NCBI GenBank assembly: GCA_023079485.1
Contig: CM041083.1
Location: 111,811,554-111,875,553, forward strand
Source of the DNA: Archilochus colubris
Lineage: Eukaryota; Chordata; Aves; Apodiformes; Trochilidae
Reading direction: 5' to 3'
DNA length: 64,000 bases
The notes beneath the pieces were generated by a model. It saw nothing but the letters and a program-made list of their open reading frames with translations. It was not told the origin of the DNA and searched no databases. Of this stretch, positions 39,841-51,660 are shown in pieces. The number at the start of each line of letters is the position of its first letter. Position 1 is the stretch's first letter. Both the position numbers and the translations under genes were made by a program.

Positions 39841-41893
39841 CTAAACACACCTCTTTCCTTCTAGCCTCCCTAGCTGGATACCAGATAAAGACCATGCCTT
39901 AAGAATAGCTGCATGGACTCATTTATTAGTTATCACTTTTGCCAGTAGGATGACAATGTTCTACATAAATTTTAGTGAAAGGGAAAAGAATTCTCAAGTT
40001 TTCATGGTTTTAATAAGAAAAATATCAATACAATTTTATTCTTAACAGCAGTACAGGATGTTATACCAAATGCCCCTATACCCGTCATCTCTGCTCTAGC
40101 AATGACTGATAAAACATGTAGAGAAGAATTTTTCACAAACCTTTCCTAGTGGTCACAGCTAATTTCAAGTCCAATATTACACAACTAATTAGAATTACCT
40201 TTTCTGTTTGGAATGTTCTGTACTTGCTTTCTTCCTACTCTCCGTTACTTCATGATTTTTCTAAGTCTTTCCAGCTGTACTTATGTGTAAATTGAATCTT
40301 CGAGAAGATTCATCAGGAGACTTTAATACTTAAAACTTCCTTCAGATTTTTTACAAATATGTTGAACAGCCTATATATCAGCACAAAACTTTGTCAGTGT
40401 TTTCTCTCCAACCTGAAAATCAGTTACTTGCTTTCTTTTTCTTTTCTAGCCTATCATTAATCTACATGAGGACCCCTCTTATGCCACGGCATCTTTGTTT
40501 CATACCATAAGATACAACACATGTTTATGAACATTCTGTGATTCTGGGTGATTCTGTGATCTAATTATATTAAACTGACTGCATTCTCATAGTCCAGCTG
40601 CTTCAATTCCTTCAAAAAATTTGTAATAATTAGCCAAAGTTCTTTTCCCAGTACATTTCTTTTAGCTATGTGTTCTAAAACCTTTGTTCTCTTTTAAGAC
40701 GTGCTGGTTCATAGCTGTCTACCTTTGTCCTTTAACATAACAAAAAACCTGACATTAAGTACCCAAAGAAAAGTAACAATCCTAAATCAATATAAGCAAA
40801 AGGTTGGAGCAGTCACATTTCTTCAGGTTATTATGCATGTATTTTTTATTTATGATTCTTGAAGGAATCTCATCTATGGTGGGCAGTTCATTGACATTCA
40901 GCGGATAGTTTCTTCTAGAATTTCTTCCATCTGCAGTGACCCTTGAGACACGAGGTGCACAGAGTGACTGGGTATTCTAGGTAAGCTGTGTAGCAAAATC
41001 TAGCACATATACCCTGCCAATGGAATAAAAAACTGCTCCTGTGAAATCTACCCACTTGCAGGCAAATTAAGTCTTGTGAACTGCCAGCACTGATAGTTCG
41101 TGCAATAATGTGTAGTAGATCTAATGTCTACTTTTGGAACTTCTCTATGCTACATCTGGGAGAAACCAGAGACTGACAATCCCAACCAACATCTCTGCGG
41201 ATGAGAGTATTATCACAAAAAAGAAAATAAAGTCAAGGAGAAGGTCAGTGGAGAGAATTTATATCACAGTTGCAGTTTCTTCATCCTATGCAAGACTAGG
41301 ACAAAAGCAGTGAGGAAACCACCTTCCCTGGAAGCTCCCAACCATGACACGTACGTTTCACCCATCAGCTTCATGGGCAGCATCCGAATGGGAATGACCA
41401 AGCTAACCCTAGCAGGCTGCAAATACACCTTTTCATTGAACAGTCACATTAAGTCATAATATTTAAGGCTTAATGAAATTACTCAGTGGCAAAATAGCTT
41501 CTCCCACATACACTCCTGCTCTTACTCAGTGCTAATTAAGTATCTGCATCATATAAATTGACAGAAATGTAGGTTCTGTAGCAGAGTTTAAAGTGTAAAT
41601 AATGATGAGATAAAAGAGATCTTTTGAGCAAAATCAAAGTATCAAGTAGTCATTATGTGTAATCACTATCAGCATTTAATGACATTTTGTGCTGGAACAG
41701 GAATTAAAGTGTCTAATATATTTCTTTTCCTTTTTTTTTAACTGTATGTTTATCCCAACTGGTTAACAAAACATTATCCTTCTCCTCTTCTCATAAATAT
41801 CTTCTGCAGGTCAGTCTGGTACAAACACAGTATCCAAGCCAACTGCAGTGGCAATGAACATGACATATGAAGAGGCCATGTTGTATCAAAGAT

Positions 41894-41992
41894 TCTAATA
41901 TTTATCAAATATCTCACCTAAAATTGATCAAATATCTCTAATATTTATCAAATATCTCACCTAATATTTATCAAATACCTCACCTAAAATTC
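41894..41992 (+). repeat. AT-rich minisatellite, unit about 20-30 bases
   Basis: The phrase taatatttatcaaatatctc recurs three times with variants, alternating with cacctaaaattgatcaaata. About four imperfect units are present. Confidence 0.88.
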
Positions 41993-43403
41993 ATGGGTTA
42001 CCACAAGTAGATGTGACAGAGTAATTCACAAATGCTGATAAAGGGAGTAAGGGGGAGGCAAATGAATGAACAATAAGACTCATTTGCTCCCATAGACCTG
42101 ATAAGTGACAAATCATGACAGAGTAGAAGAAAGCAGGGAGAAACTTCATCGGCTCTTAAACTTCCTGCACATTTGTAAATGCTTTTATTTTTTGACAGTA
42201 CAAAAGATAATTAAAATAAGAATCCATTTTGACCTGCATCATGACCTTAGCTGTGAGATGTGCAGCTGGTTTGCAACCATCAATCCATTGACTGGAATAG
42301 GCTCCTTGAGAGCAAGTAGTAATTCCCAGAGGAATAAGTTCTGAAAGCGGTGTCGTTTTACCCAAAACTCTACATGAAGGGGATGGAACACGAAGGACAC
42401 ATTAATGGGAAAACACCTTATGTAATCTTTAGAAATACCAGACTGTGCAGGAGCATCAGTTGATTTCAGAGCATAAACTGACACCACAGGTATCCCTGGG
42501 GCCTCTTTTCATGTCCTAATACAGAGCTGTGGATGTACAAGAGCAAGTGAGTCAGTCACCTCAATTTTGAAGGTAAACCCAGGGAAATTTTTTTCATCTC
42601 TCCCTTCTTCTCCTTTCTTACTCCATTTTTTTTTCAGAGCTTTCAGTTTTCCCATGTATCTTAAAATTAGAGGGTGGGGGAATCAAAATATCTTTTTCTC
42701 CTCCCAAAAGCCATGATTCTTGAAACAGACAATTTTTATTTCTTCATCAAAAAGCCTGGAATATTCCACTTTGCTTTGTCACCTGCAAAGGTGTACATTC
42801 CAAACACCTGCTACACTAAAACAGGAAAATTAATGGCCAAAGGCACAATGCCTGGTAACATAAAGGTTAGCATGGTAGATCAAATTAATGGCCCACCTGC
42901 AGTACTGCATGGAAAGAAGCCACAGACATACAGGTGCATGATCATCACCCCCTCACAAGGGTCTTAACTCTATATTCTTCTCTGTAGTTAGATCACATGG
43001 AAACCGAAAGGTTATATACCCTCCATAATTTGTTTGCATTAACCATGACAACTTGGGATACTCTGGCTACTAGTAGAGAATTTCATTCTGTCTTTGGTTG
43101 TTCTAAGGTTCCCAACTTCAAAAGAAACAAAACAAACAAGCAAGCAAATAACTAAATAAAATGCCACCTAATGAAACCACCCAATCCCATTTCCTCTTGT
43201 GAGGTTCCAGTCAGGTTTTGCCTCAAACAACAGTTGGCAACTGGAAGAACTACAATCCCCCCAGCAAATGGCATACATCAGAGGATGTGGGGTGGGGAAG
43301 GGGGAAAGAAATATTGCTTGGAGTTCTCTGTAGGGCTGGCCTACCATCCCCCACCACAGAATCTGTCAGGTGGTGATACCCTTATCTTTTTCTCTCTCTC
43401 TAA

Positions 43404-43455
43404 TGAGCAGGATGAATGATGTATTGTCTTGAGCAGGATGAATGATGTATTGTCT
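43404..43455 (+). repeat. Perfect 26-base tandem duplication
   Basis: Two identical adjacent 26-base units start at 43404 and 43430, each beginning TGAGCAGGATGAATG and ending ATTGTCT. No divergence is seen between the units, so the duplication is recent or maintained. Confidence 0.97.
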
Positions 43456-43479
43456 CAAGCAGTCTGAAGGTCTTGAGAA

Positions 43480-44310
43480 GAGTTGGGAGGTTAGGTTGTA
43501 AAGCTTGAAAAGAGATAAGAGGGAGGTCATAAAGTATGAGAAAAACCAGCCCCTTGACAGGCCCAGGTTGGATACTGTTAATTAGGAGAGAGAATTAGGG
43601 GAAAACACCTAGCAAAAAATTGCTAATTCTGCTGATGCAGCAGACTATTGCAGCAGTGCAGACTATTGCTGCAATGCAGCAGATTGTAGCAAACTACAAT
43701 AAAGGCAACTGCTCAACAGAACTTTCCAGGCCAAGTCAGGATGAGCAATGATTGGCCAGCAGCTGTGGCACAGCAAAAAATGGATAGCATAAAAGGAAGA
43801 GAGACTCTAAGCCCTGGTCCTTCTCCTAGTATGAGACCACCACTCCACACCCCCCTCTTCTCTGCCATGAGACCAATGGATGCCATGGGATCCTTGGGTG
43901 GTGACTTTCCCCTTCTTTCTCTCTCATTCTCTCTCACTTTCTCCCTCTACCTTTGGGTGATGCTTTATTTCCTTCTCCTCTCCTGTCCTCTCTTGTCCTG
44001 TCCTGTCCTGTCCTGTCCTGTCCTGTCCTGTCCTGTCCTGTCCTGTCCTGTCCTGTCCTGTCCTGTCCTCTCCTCTCCTCTCCTCTCCTCTCCTCTCCTC
44101 TCCTCTCCTCTCCTCTCCTCTCCTCTCCTCTTCTTTCCTCTTCTCTCTTCTCCTCCCCTACAAAAAGAATCTCCATGTTTCCAGCCTTTGGAATGTGACA
44201 CCTATGTACTTCACACCCCGATCCATTAAAAATATTCTCAATTAAACTACCAGATAAAAGGTCAGGCACTATTGCATGTGAACATATATTACTATCAAAT
44301 TTAACAATCA
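43480..44310 (+). other. Possible LTR-like context around the pentanucleotide array
   Basis: Upstream of the array, agcaatgattggccagcag (an ATTGG CCAAT-box-like motif) is followed about 30 bases later by the TATA-like agcataaaagga. Downstream, attaaaaatattctcaatta could act as a polyadenylation-like end. This layout resembles an LTR with an expanded pyrimidine tract. I could not place termini or a target duplication, and it does not match the ERVL copies here. Treat it as a suggestion only. Confidence 0.22.
43970..44157 (+). repeat. Pentanucleotide microsatellite (TCCTG)n followed by (TCCTC)n
   Basis: There are 14 uninterrupted TCCTG units at 43996-44065, followed in exact register by 13 uninterrupted TCCTC units at 44066-44130. 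Imperfect units flank both sides. One strand is all pyrimidine apart from one G per TCCTG unit. Because a five-base unit without stops cycles through all three frames, the array produces open frames on both strands (43741-44229, 43953-44198, 43934-44311, 43965-44201); these are not genes. The purity suggests a recent and length-variable array. Confidence 0.98.
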
Positions 44311-46451
44311 TTTATGCAAAATTCTTAATATTTTGCTTAGCTTTACTATTCCATAGTGAAGCTGAACACTTGGCTTAAGCCTGTACCTGTTTTTAATAGC
44401 CTGATTTTACTCTCATATTGATCTGTTGTCATGTTTAATCAAGATGACAAAAAAAGAGTAGTAAGTAGGGTAAGCTTCAAGTGCTGCACATTTAATTACA
44501 CGAAAGACTTGGTGGGGAGGAAGGGGATAAATTGACCTTTGTATCAGTTTTCATGAGCTTACGTGTCCTTTTTAGCCTCACAGAATGTTAACCCTGGAAG
44601 GAGGGAAATACAGTGATTCTCTGTTGGAATTAAACAGAAGGCCACCCTGAGGAACAGTCTTATTTTTGTACATGATTTTCTTTACAATAATATTATCCCA
44701 TAAAAAATAGAATAAAAATTCAGAATACATTCAAAGAAAGGCAGAACAGCAATGGCAAGCAGGTATTTTCAGGCAGTCAAGTCAGTGACTCCCCAGCACA
44801 GCACCTCCCTATCCTGAGCAACGTGTGCACAACACAAATACAGGAACAATTTTTCACATTGTTTAAAGCAACAGCACAACACTAGAATGTATCATAATGT
44901 GCAGATGGAAACCTGATGCTTTTGTAGTTCAGCAAATATGACAGTTTCAACAGAGATTTTTAACAGTTTTTAAAGTCTGTATTTCTTTCCCTTAAGAAGC
45001 TTGGAATAACTTCTTTCTTTCAGATTCTAGTCTCTGGGATCTTTATTCTGTGTATATAGAACTCGCTAATAAACAAATGTGATTGATCTGGTTGGGAAAA
45101 AGCAAGCAATCACACTGCACAGATCAGAAGCACTATACCAAACTAAGTATTTTAATTGAATGTTATTTTTAAACACATGATTAGTTTCTCTCTTTTTAAA
45201 ATGCACAAATAAAATATCAGATGAAAACTGGAACTACTTTGGGGATGGCACGTGAGCCCAACTTTGTAGTTCCCAGCAACTTCGGGTGATGTCATGAGTC
45301 TTCTTCATCTGAAATGTTAAATTTGGTGAATAAGTCTTAGACAAAAGAAGCTAAAAGTGATCAGAAAGAAAACAACACAAATTTCACAGTGAGACCTTTT
45401 CAGGCAGAAAAAGCTCTCTAAGTGCTCCCTGTTTTCTTCACAAGTAAGTATAGTTTTACAGTGTGCAATAATGATCATTGCTATTGTTTATATGGCTGAA
45501 ATTTGTTTTTTTTATCCTACTAGGAAGCATAGGTAACATTCATAACAGAAAGCAAGGGTATACCTAAACAGTTCATGTGGATTTCAGATTCTTAATAGCA
45601 GATTTAGCAACCTCATTCTGGCAGCCCTCTGCAAATGCTAAAATTTTATACAGACTTTCTCCAAAGCATATATGTATTAACTTTCAATAGAAAGTAGGAT
45701 CATTCATTAACCTTCTAAAGGAGAAGACTATATTGTATGTTAAAATGGAGAACAAAACAAGAGAGACAAATATATATAAAGTCTTTATCTCAGTTGGTTT
45801 GCTATAGACATTATTAAAGGAAACATCTTTACAGAACAATTATTTTTTTATTACAGCACAGTATTTATTACAATTGTGACTGCAGACTTTATTCACACAA
45901 GAGCAGGACATCCATGTGGAGGATGAAGACCTGCTCAGAGATCATAACTTTCTGCAGTAGACACTGGAAAGTTCCTTCACAAGGAGTCTGAAAGCAACCA
46001 CCTATGTGGGATATATGAACTCAGAAGCAACACTGATTTCAGATCTACCTAAAGACTCTAGAAAGTAGGGGAATCGAAGCAGATGGGTAAAAAATTTATT
46101 AATTTTGTGAGGATTTCATGGAAGGACTGAGATATCTGAAATCTGGGGACGGCCCAGCCTCACGTGCACATGTGCCTCTAGGCATGCAGAAGAAAAAAGA
46201 GGTACAGCTTCCCTCTCCCAAGGCCAGGGCAACATCAGCCTTTGCAAAGCACAGGAGTAGCACAGCTGTGTTACCTGCACTGCAGTCACTGATGCCACTG
46301 CAGCTTTACACAGGTCCCTCCAAAACTCATTTTATGCCATCTCACGTAGCAGCAGGACTTTTGCTGCAGCACACTTTGATGCTCAAGCAGGTTTACCTGC
46401 TTGGAGCTCCTCTATGCTATGGCTACTCTAAAACTGAGCCATTCTGCTACC

Positions 46452-46476
46452 AAGTAAACTTTTTTAAAGTTTACTT
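46452..46476. repeat. Perfect 11-base palindrome with TTT loop
   Basis: AAGTAAACTTT at 46452-46462 is the exact reverse complement of 46466-46476, separated by three T. It could form a tight hairpin. Confidence 0.9.
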
Positions 46477-48059
46477 TGCAAATCCTACACTGAATTAGCT
46501 CCTAACCTCAAGTGCACCTGTGCTCCAGGAAGCTCAGACACTGGTGACTTCCACCATCTGGCCACAGGTGCTACCCTTCTGGTGGCAAATCATACAAAAT
46601 CTGTCTTGCTGAGCAAGTGATGAAGTGAGACCCTTATTCTCACTCTGCAGTAATAAAAAGAAACCAATACATAACTGAGGTGCTGCAGGTGAAGTAATTC
46701 AAAAACTCACAAAATTTGATCACTAAGTGTATTTTTCTGTTAGCATAGTCATCTAAGGCAACATCTGAACAGCAATTAATCTTAAAAGTTAGACTAAGAT
46801 TTTAACTGTACTTTGTGCAGTACCTTTGTGCAAAGAGTATTATGCAAATGCTATCACAAGAAACTGCAGATATAGTAAAGGGAATGCTCAAAAAAGGGGA
46901 AGGAAAATAAACGAGAAGGTGTTAACTAAGAGACAGAGAGATGTGCTCTGTTTTACAGTGGGACTCTTTGCCTGACCAGCACTGGCTAACCCAGCAGTAC
47001 CCAGCTTGGCTGCTCTCCTCCCACAGCCTGGTGAGGCTCACAACAAAGGCAAGTGAGGCTCTACCCACCCCATGCTCACTTCTGCTCAGCCATCATCACT
47101 CCATCCCATCTGTGCTACCACAGAAGACTGTTCTGGGTTCAAATATAGACAAGGAGCACAGAGTATCACCAGGGCCCATGAGAGGATAGGTAAGTTGCCC
47201 AGCCTGGGTACCCTAAGCTCCTTAAAGGTACCCGAGAAGCACTGTGACACAAAACTGAATTTTGGTGCCTGAAGAAGGAGGATTTACCACAAGAGTTAAG
47301 CCAACACTAGTGAGGAATGCCAAGGTTCCTCTATGGACCAAGTGGAGAAGTTGCAGCACAAACACTGGTAGCTGAAAACTAGGCAAGAGCACTCCATAAA
47401 CAAGAGCTGTCTGCACAAACACAAACTGCTGGTAGTTAAAGAAATGGAAGCCAAGATCTCTAAGCACACTTTCAGATTCTGGTTTTTGAAGGCCCAGAGG
47501 TCTAACGCAAACACAGCATTGCCTCTTTGATTCATTCAAGACTAAAGCCTGAGAAGATCAGCTTCCTTTGTGATTTTACAATGTACAGTCAACATAAACT
47601 AACATTTTTCACATTAAAAAATTGCTACTTTGAAGAAATGCCTAATGCTTTTTAGAAAGGTACACTAGTTTCAAACAATGCCTTTATACAAATAGATCAT
47701 TCTTAAAGAATGTGTATTGTCTACATGGAACATACATTTTAACTTATACATATCTGAAACTTACATGCCTTGTCCTTCTTGACTTCCCTTTCTGAGTTCA
47801 TAGAAACATGCACGTTTTTCTGGTCTTAATATCTTACTAGATACAACTTTCTTATTTGGCATAATGTGAAGAAAATGCTTTGAAACAAAACAAGAGGAAG
47901 AAAATAGCAAGGATATATACATTATGTTTTTACTAACTTTAATGGCAATTAGGCAAACAAATGGTCTGCCTACAGAGGGAATTGAGGGACTGTCATTAGA
48001 CATGTAAAGAATATGATCAACACAACACTTAAGGGACCCACACAAGATGAGGGCAGCAG

Positions 48060-48132
48060 GGAAAAAAAAAAAACAAAACAAAAACAAAACAAAACAAAAC
48101 AAAAAAAAACAACCAAAAAAACCCAAAAAGCC
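48060..48132 (+). repeat. (AAAAC)n A-rich simple repeat
   Basis: Repeated aaaac units within an A run. They make the minus-strand frame at 47761-48225 appear as a phenylalanine/leucine-rich membrane protein, which is an artefact. Confidence 0.9.
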
Positions 48133-48904
48133 TAGCGAATTTGTTGCTTCAATTAAACAACAAACAACAGACCTAATGACCCAGGATGTGTAGAACAGAA
48201 TCTGGGCCCAGAACCTAAAAAACAAAGCAGCATTTTTATCTGGCTATAGGAAAGAAACAAATATAGAGCCAAAAAACAATAACTACTTTTTTTTAAAACA
48301 CTGAATCTTGCCTATTGGTAAAGGCAGAAGGCAGCAGCTACTTTTTGTTTTTCTAACTCTTTTAATGCACTTCTGGTGGTTCATCTTTACCAATATGCTT
48401 TTCATGCACTGTACTTCAAGTGATTCCACTTAAATAGTAAGATCTTTGAACTGACCTTGTAAAAGTCTTCCCACAGAAATGCACAGATAGAAAGGAACTT
48501 TAAAGGTCAGCCTTACAGTGGAGAAAAAAAATATATATCTGTTTTCCAGGCTGCGCCTTATATGTACAGGTAACAGGTTGCTTGCAAATCAGAAGTATAA
48601 AATGGAAGCAGACTGAATTTCATTTTAATTGAAGAGATTTAAACTAAAAGCCCTACTAGACTCCTTATCCATTTGCCACAAATAGACTTTCCTAGGTAAA
48701 TAATACAATGAGAGTGCACTTTTCATCCACATCAGTAATTTCAGATTCACATTTCAGAGCCAAAGCAGCCTTAATGAGAGGACAGCAAATACACTTTCCC
48801 TCCTAAGACCTGCACCTTGTTCTGTACAGTGTCAGTGACTGTGCCAAAGTTTTCCATGGTCAAAGGGGATCGTTACCACAAACCAGTGCTAGCAATACAC
48901 AGTA

Positions 48905-48963
48905 CAAAAAAAAACAAAACCAAAAAACCAAAAAACCCAAAACAAACCAAAACAAAAAAAACA
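48905..48963 (+). repeat. (AAAAC)n / AAACC A-rich simple repeat
   Basis: Units of aaaac and aaacc similar to the run about 0.85 kb upstream. The lysine-rich plus-strand frame at 48817-49002 and the FWFCFF minus-strand frame over it come from this repeat. Confidence 0.9.
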
Positions 48964-49189
48964 GGGGATTGTAAAGCAAGCACACAGCTTTTCTCCCACT
49001 AGCCACAGACTTTGCACAAGAGAGAGGTCCAGGTGCCTTTCCATGCCTCAGAGCCCAGCCGGCGGTGGGATCACCTCCGGCACAGAGGGTTCCAGTGCAG
49101 TGGCTGGGGAGATGGAGAACTCCCATGTCCTCTCGACTCCTTCCCCACCCAGCACCACATCCGTCCTCCTCCCAAATGTCATTGGCCCA

Positions 49190-49990
49190 ATTGAGGAGAA
49201 AAATAATTAGTTTCACTCTACTTCCTCCTAATTACAGAGTGTATAATGTGCCAAACGATGTACACGCTCATGTTGGCTGTGGCCTGCTGCCTCCCCCTGC
49301 TATCACAGGCACACTCACTCCCAGGCAGGCAGCGAATGGCTTACCAGTGACAGCTGGCAAACCAGCCTCTGGGAATAAAACATTTTAGCACTTCATAAAT
49401 TTCTAACAAGGTTTCAAATTGCTTCAGTTTCCCTCCTCTCAGCTCTGTCAGCCTAGCGAAGGAGTTGGAGGGGAAGGAGGTGAACGCTAATTAAATCTGC
49501 AGCAGAAAAGTACAACTAGTGAGATAGTTCATTATTTTTAATAAGTAGCAATTAGACCACCACTCCAAGGAAAGTTGGATTCTTCCTGCCATCCATTGGC
49601 AGCATGGGAAAACTAAAATATACTCTTCAGCCTCAAAATTTTAACATAGGAACAAGTGCTTAAAGCACAGCTGCGTGCCATGTTTAAACTTAATGAAAAG
49701 TGACACACAAGGCACTAAAAACTTGAAGGGAACATGCAGCATAGTTGGCTTAAGGTTTCATATCACTATTCAGATAACAAATGGTTTCCAGATTCCTCCA
49801 TGAAGCTGCCACCAGGATAAAAGCTGTATTATAATTATTATTGATTAGACAACCTTCTACATTACACTGAATCTGACGTGCTGTCTATAGGAATATAGCT
49901 CGAACAGAAATAATAGGATGCAAACAGCTATTGATCATATTTATAGCACACTATTGCACAGGTGTAAGCTAGCAGTTCTCCTTTCAGTAT
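49190..49990. promoter_or_regulatory. Candidate intronic regulatory region (non-coding, possibly conserved)
   Basis: Single-copy, repeat-free DNA with a mixed composition unlike its AT-rich surroundings. It holds several homeodomain-type TAATTA/TAATTAG cores (ataattagtttcac near 49203, cctaattacagag near 49228, gctaattaaatctgc near 49487, ttattgattagac near 49840) and retained CpGs. This pattern resembles conserved developmental enhancers in large neuronal genes. It is an inference from composition and motif density only. Confidence 0.3.
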
Positions 49991-50697
49991 GAATACAAAA
50001 ACATAGCGACTGATTTAGAGGCCAAATGGGTCAAAAAAACCCCCCCAAATTTGTATGCATTTGAAAGTATGAAAATTTGTAAAAGGTAGAGATTTTACAT
50101 AGAAAATAGGATTATAGGAAAGAGGTAAGTAGAAAATGATACTAGGAGAAAAAAAGAATGTGTTTATTACAAAATAAAAACCGTAGTAGAATAATAGTGC
50201 TACACTGTTAGAGCTATAATTCTCCATTGGCCAGAATTGACCCTTAGAACATGTGCCTTCATTTTATTAGTAATGGAAACAAAAGCCCAGTATATGTGAA
50301 CAGGTTGATTCATTTTTATTGTATTTAGCTGTGCAACAAAAGGTATTGCTTTCAACTTGAGAGAGAAAAAAAAGAGCACAAGAGGCAGAAAGGTACCAAA
50401 TCTGGTCTGTCACACATAAGATCCTTCCAGTACAGAGCAAAATCCTGCAGGAGGTAACTGAAGAAATAAAAAAATATCCAAACCTAAAATGAATGCAGAA
50501 CAGAGCAGATGCTTTCATTATACAAGAAGAAAGAGATTGCCATCAGGACCAGTTCTTGCTGTCCTTCAGAGGAATCTCAAAACACAGATTTCTCTTCTAG
50601 AAAAAGATACTTGCCTGAAAAAATAATTAATTTTAAGGGAAAGTTGACTATCCACAGAAGAAAGCATGCTGCCAAATATTCGGGCATCTTCATTAGA

Positions 50698-51660
50698 AAA
50701 GGCTGGGCAACTGAAAGCCTTCTTTGTCTCAGTCTTTACTGACAAGACCAGCCTTTAGGAATCCCAAGCTTCAGACACCAAGGAGAAATGGTGGATCAAG
50801 GAAGACATACCTTGGTGAAAGAGGATCAGGTCAGTAAATACATAAGCAAACCAGACATACATAAACCCTGAGGCCTTGATGGGATATACCCATTAGTTCT
50901 GGGCTGGCCCCCCATTGTAAGGCCACACCTGATAGTCTTTGACAGGTCATGGCAACTGAGAAGCATAACTGAGGAGTAGAGGAAAGCAAGTGTGAATCCT
51001 TTCCTCAAGAAGGGCAAAAAAGAGGACACGGGGAACTACAGACCGCTTGACGCCATCTCCATTCCTTGGAAAGTGATGGAGTGGCTAACCCTGGAAACTT
51101 GTTCTAGACTGTGAGGACAAGAAGATGATCAGACATAGTCAGCATAGATTTACCAAAGGGAAGTTACACTTGACCAGCCTGCTAACTTTCCACAGAGAAA
51201 TGACTGACGTGGTAGATGAGAGGAGAGCAATGGATATGGTTTGCTCAGACTTCAGTAAGGCTTTTGACACTCTCTCACATAAGTTCCTCATAAAATAGCT
51301 GATGAAGTGTGGGCTGCATGAGCAGAAAATGAGGTGGATTGAAAATGGGCTGAAAGATTGTACCCAGAATGGTGATCAGTGGAACAAAGTCCAGTTGGAG
51401 GCAAATAACTAAATTAGTGGTGCTCCTCAAAAGTCAATACTGAGTCCAGTCCTGTTCAACAGTTTCAGTAATGATCTGTATGATGAACCCAAGCATACTC
51501 TCTTCAAGTCTAGAGACGAGACAAAACTGGGGGAATCTGCTGGTATACCAGATGTCTGTGCTAACATCCAGAGGGGCATTTACAGGCTGGAGAAATGGGC
51601 TGACATGAATCTCAAGAAGCTCTTCAATAGCAAGTGTAAAGTTCTACACCCAGGGAGGAC
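50698..51660 (+). mobile_element. CR1 LINE fragment, reverse-transcriptase region (degenerate)
   Basis: Conceptual reading gives CR1 ORF2 landmarks in order: AFFVSVFTDKTS near 50715, GLDGIYPLVLG near 50875, the FSKAFDTLSHKFL stretch near 51255 (reverse-transcriptase motif A region), a degraded SVLGP-VLFN stretch near 51440, and KLGESAG-type text near 51530. In-frame stops and frame changes show it is dead. The element stops near 51660 without the CR1 3' tail, so the 3' third has been lost or replaced by the unrelated sequence that follows. It lies antisense to DSCAM. Confidence 0.9.

Noticed and set aside
40532..40562. CR1 3' tail (attctgtgattctgggtgat)
   Set aside because: It resembles the CR1 terminal repeat, but no CR1 body is recognisable just upstream. 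It is too short to call.
43741..44311. Open frames of 78-162 codons on both strands
   Set aside because: They are produced by the five-base repeat array, which has no stop in any frame. The proteins are repeats of the same five residues.
46118..46498. 126-codon plus-strand frame
   Set aside because: No recognisable family, and open on the opposite strand over part of its length. It looks like a chance frame in locally GC-richer intron.
47761..48225. 154-codon minus-strand frame that looks like a membrane protein
   Set aside because: Its hydrophobic stretch is the reverse translation of an (AAAAC)n run.
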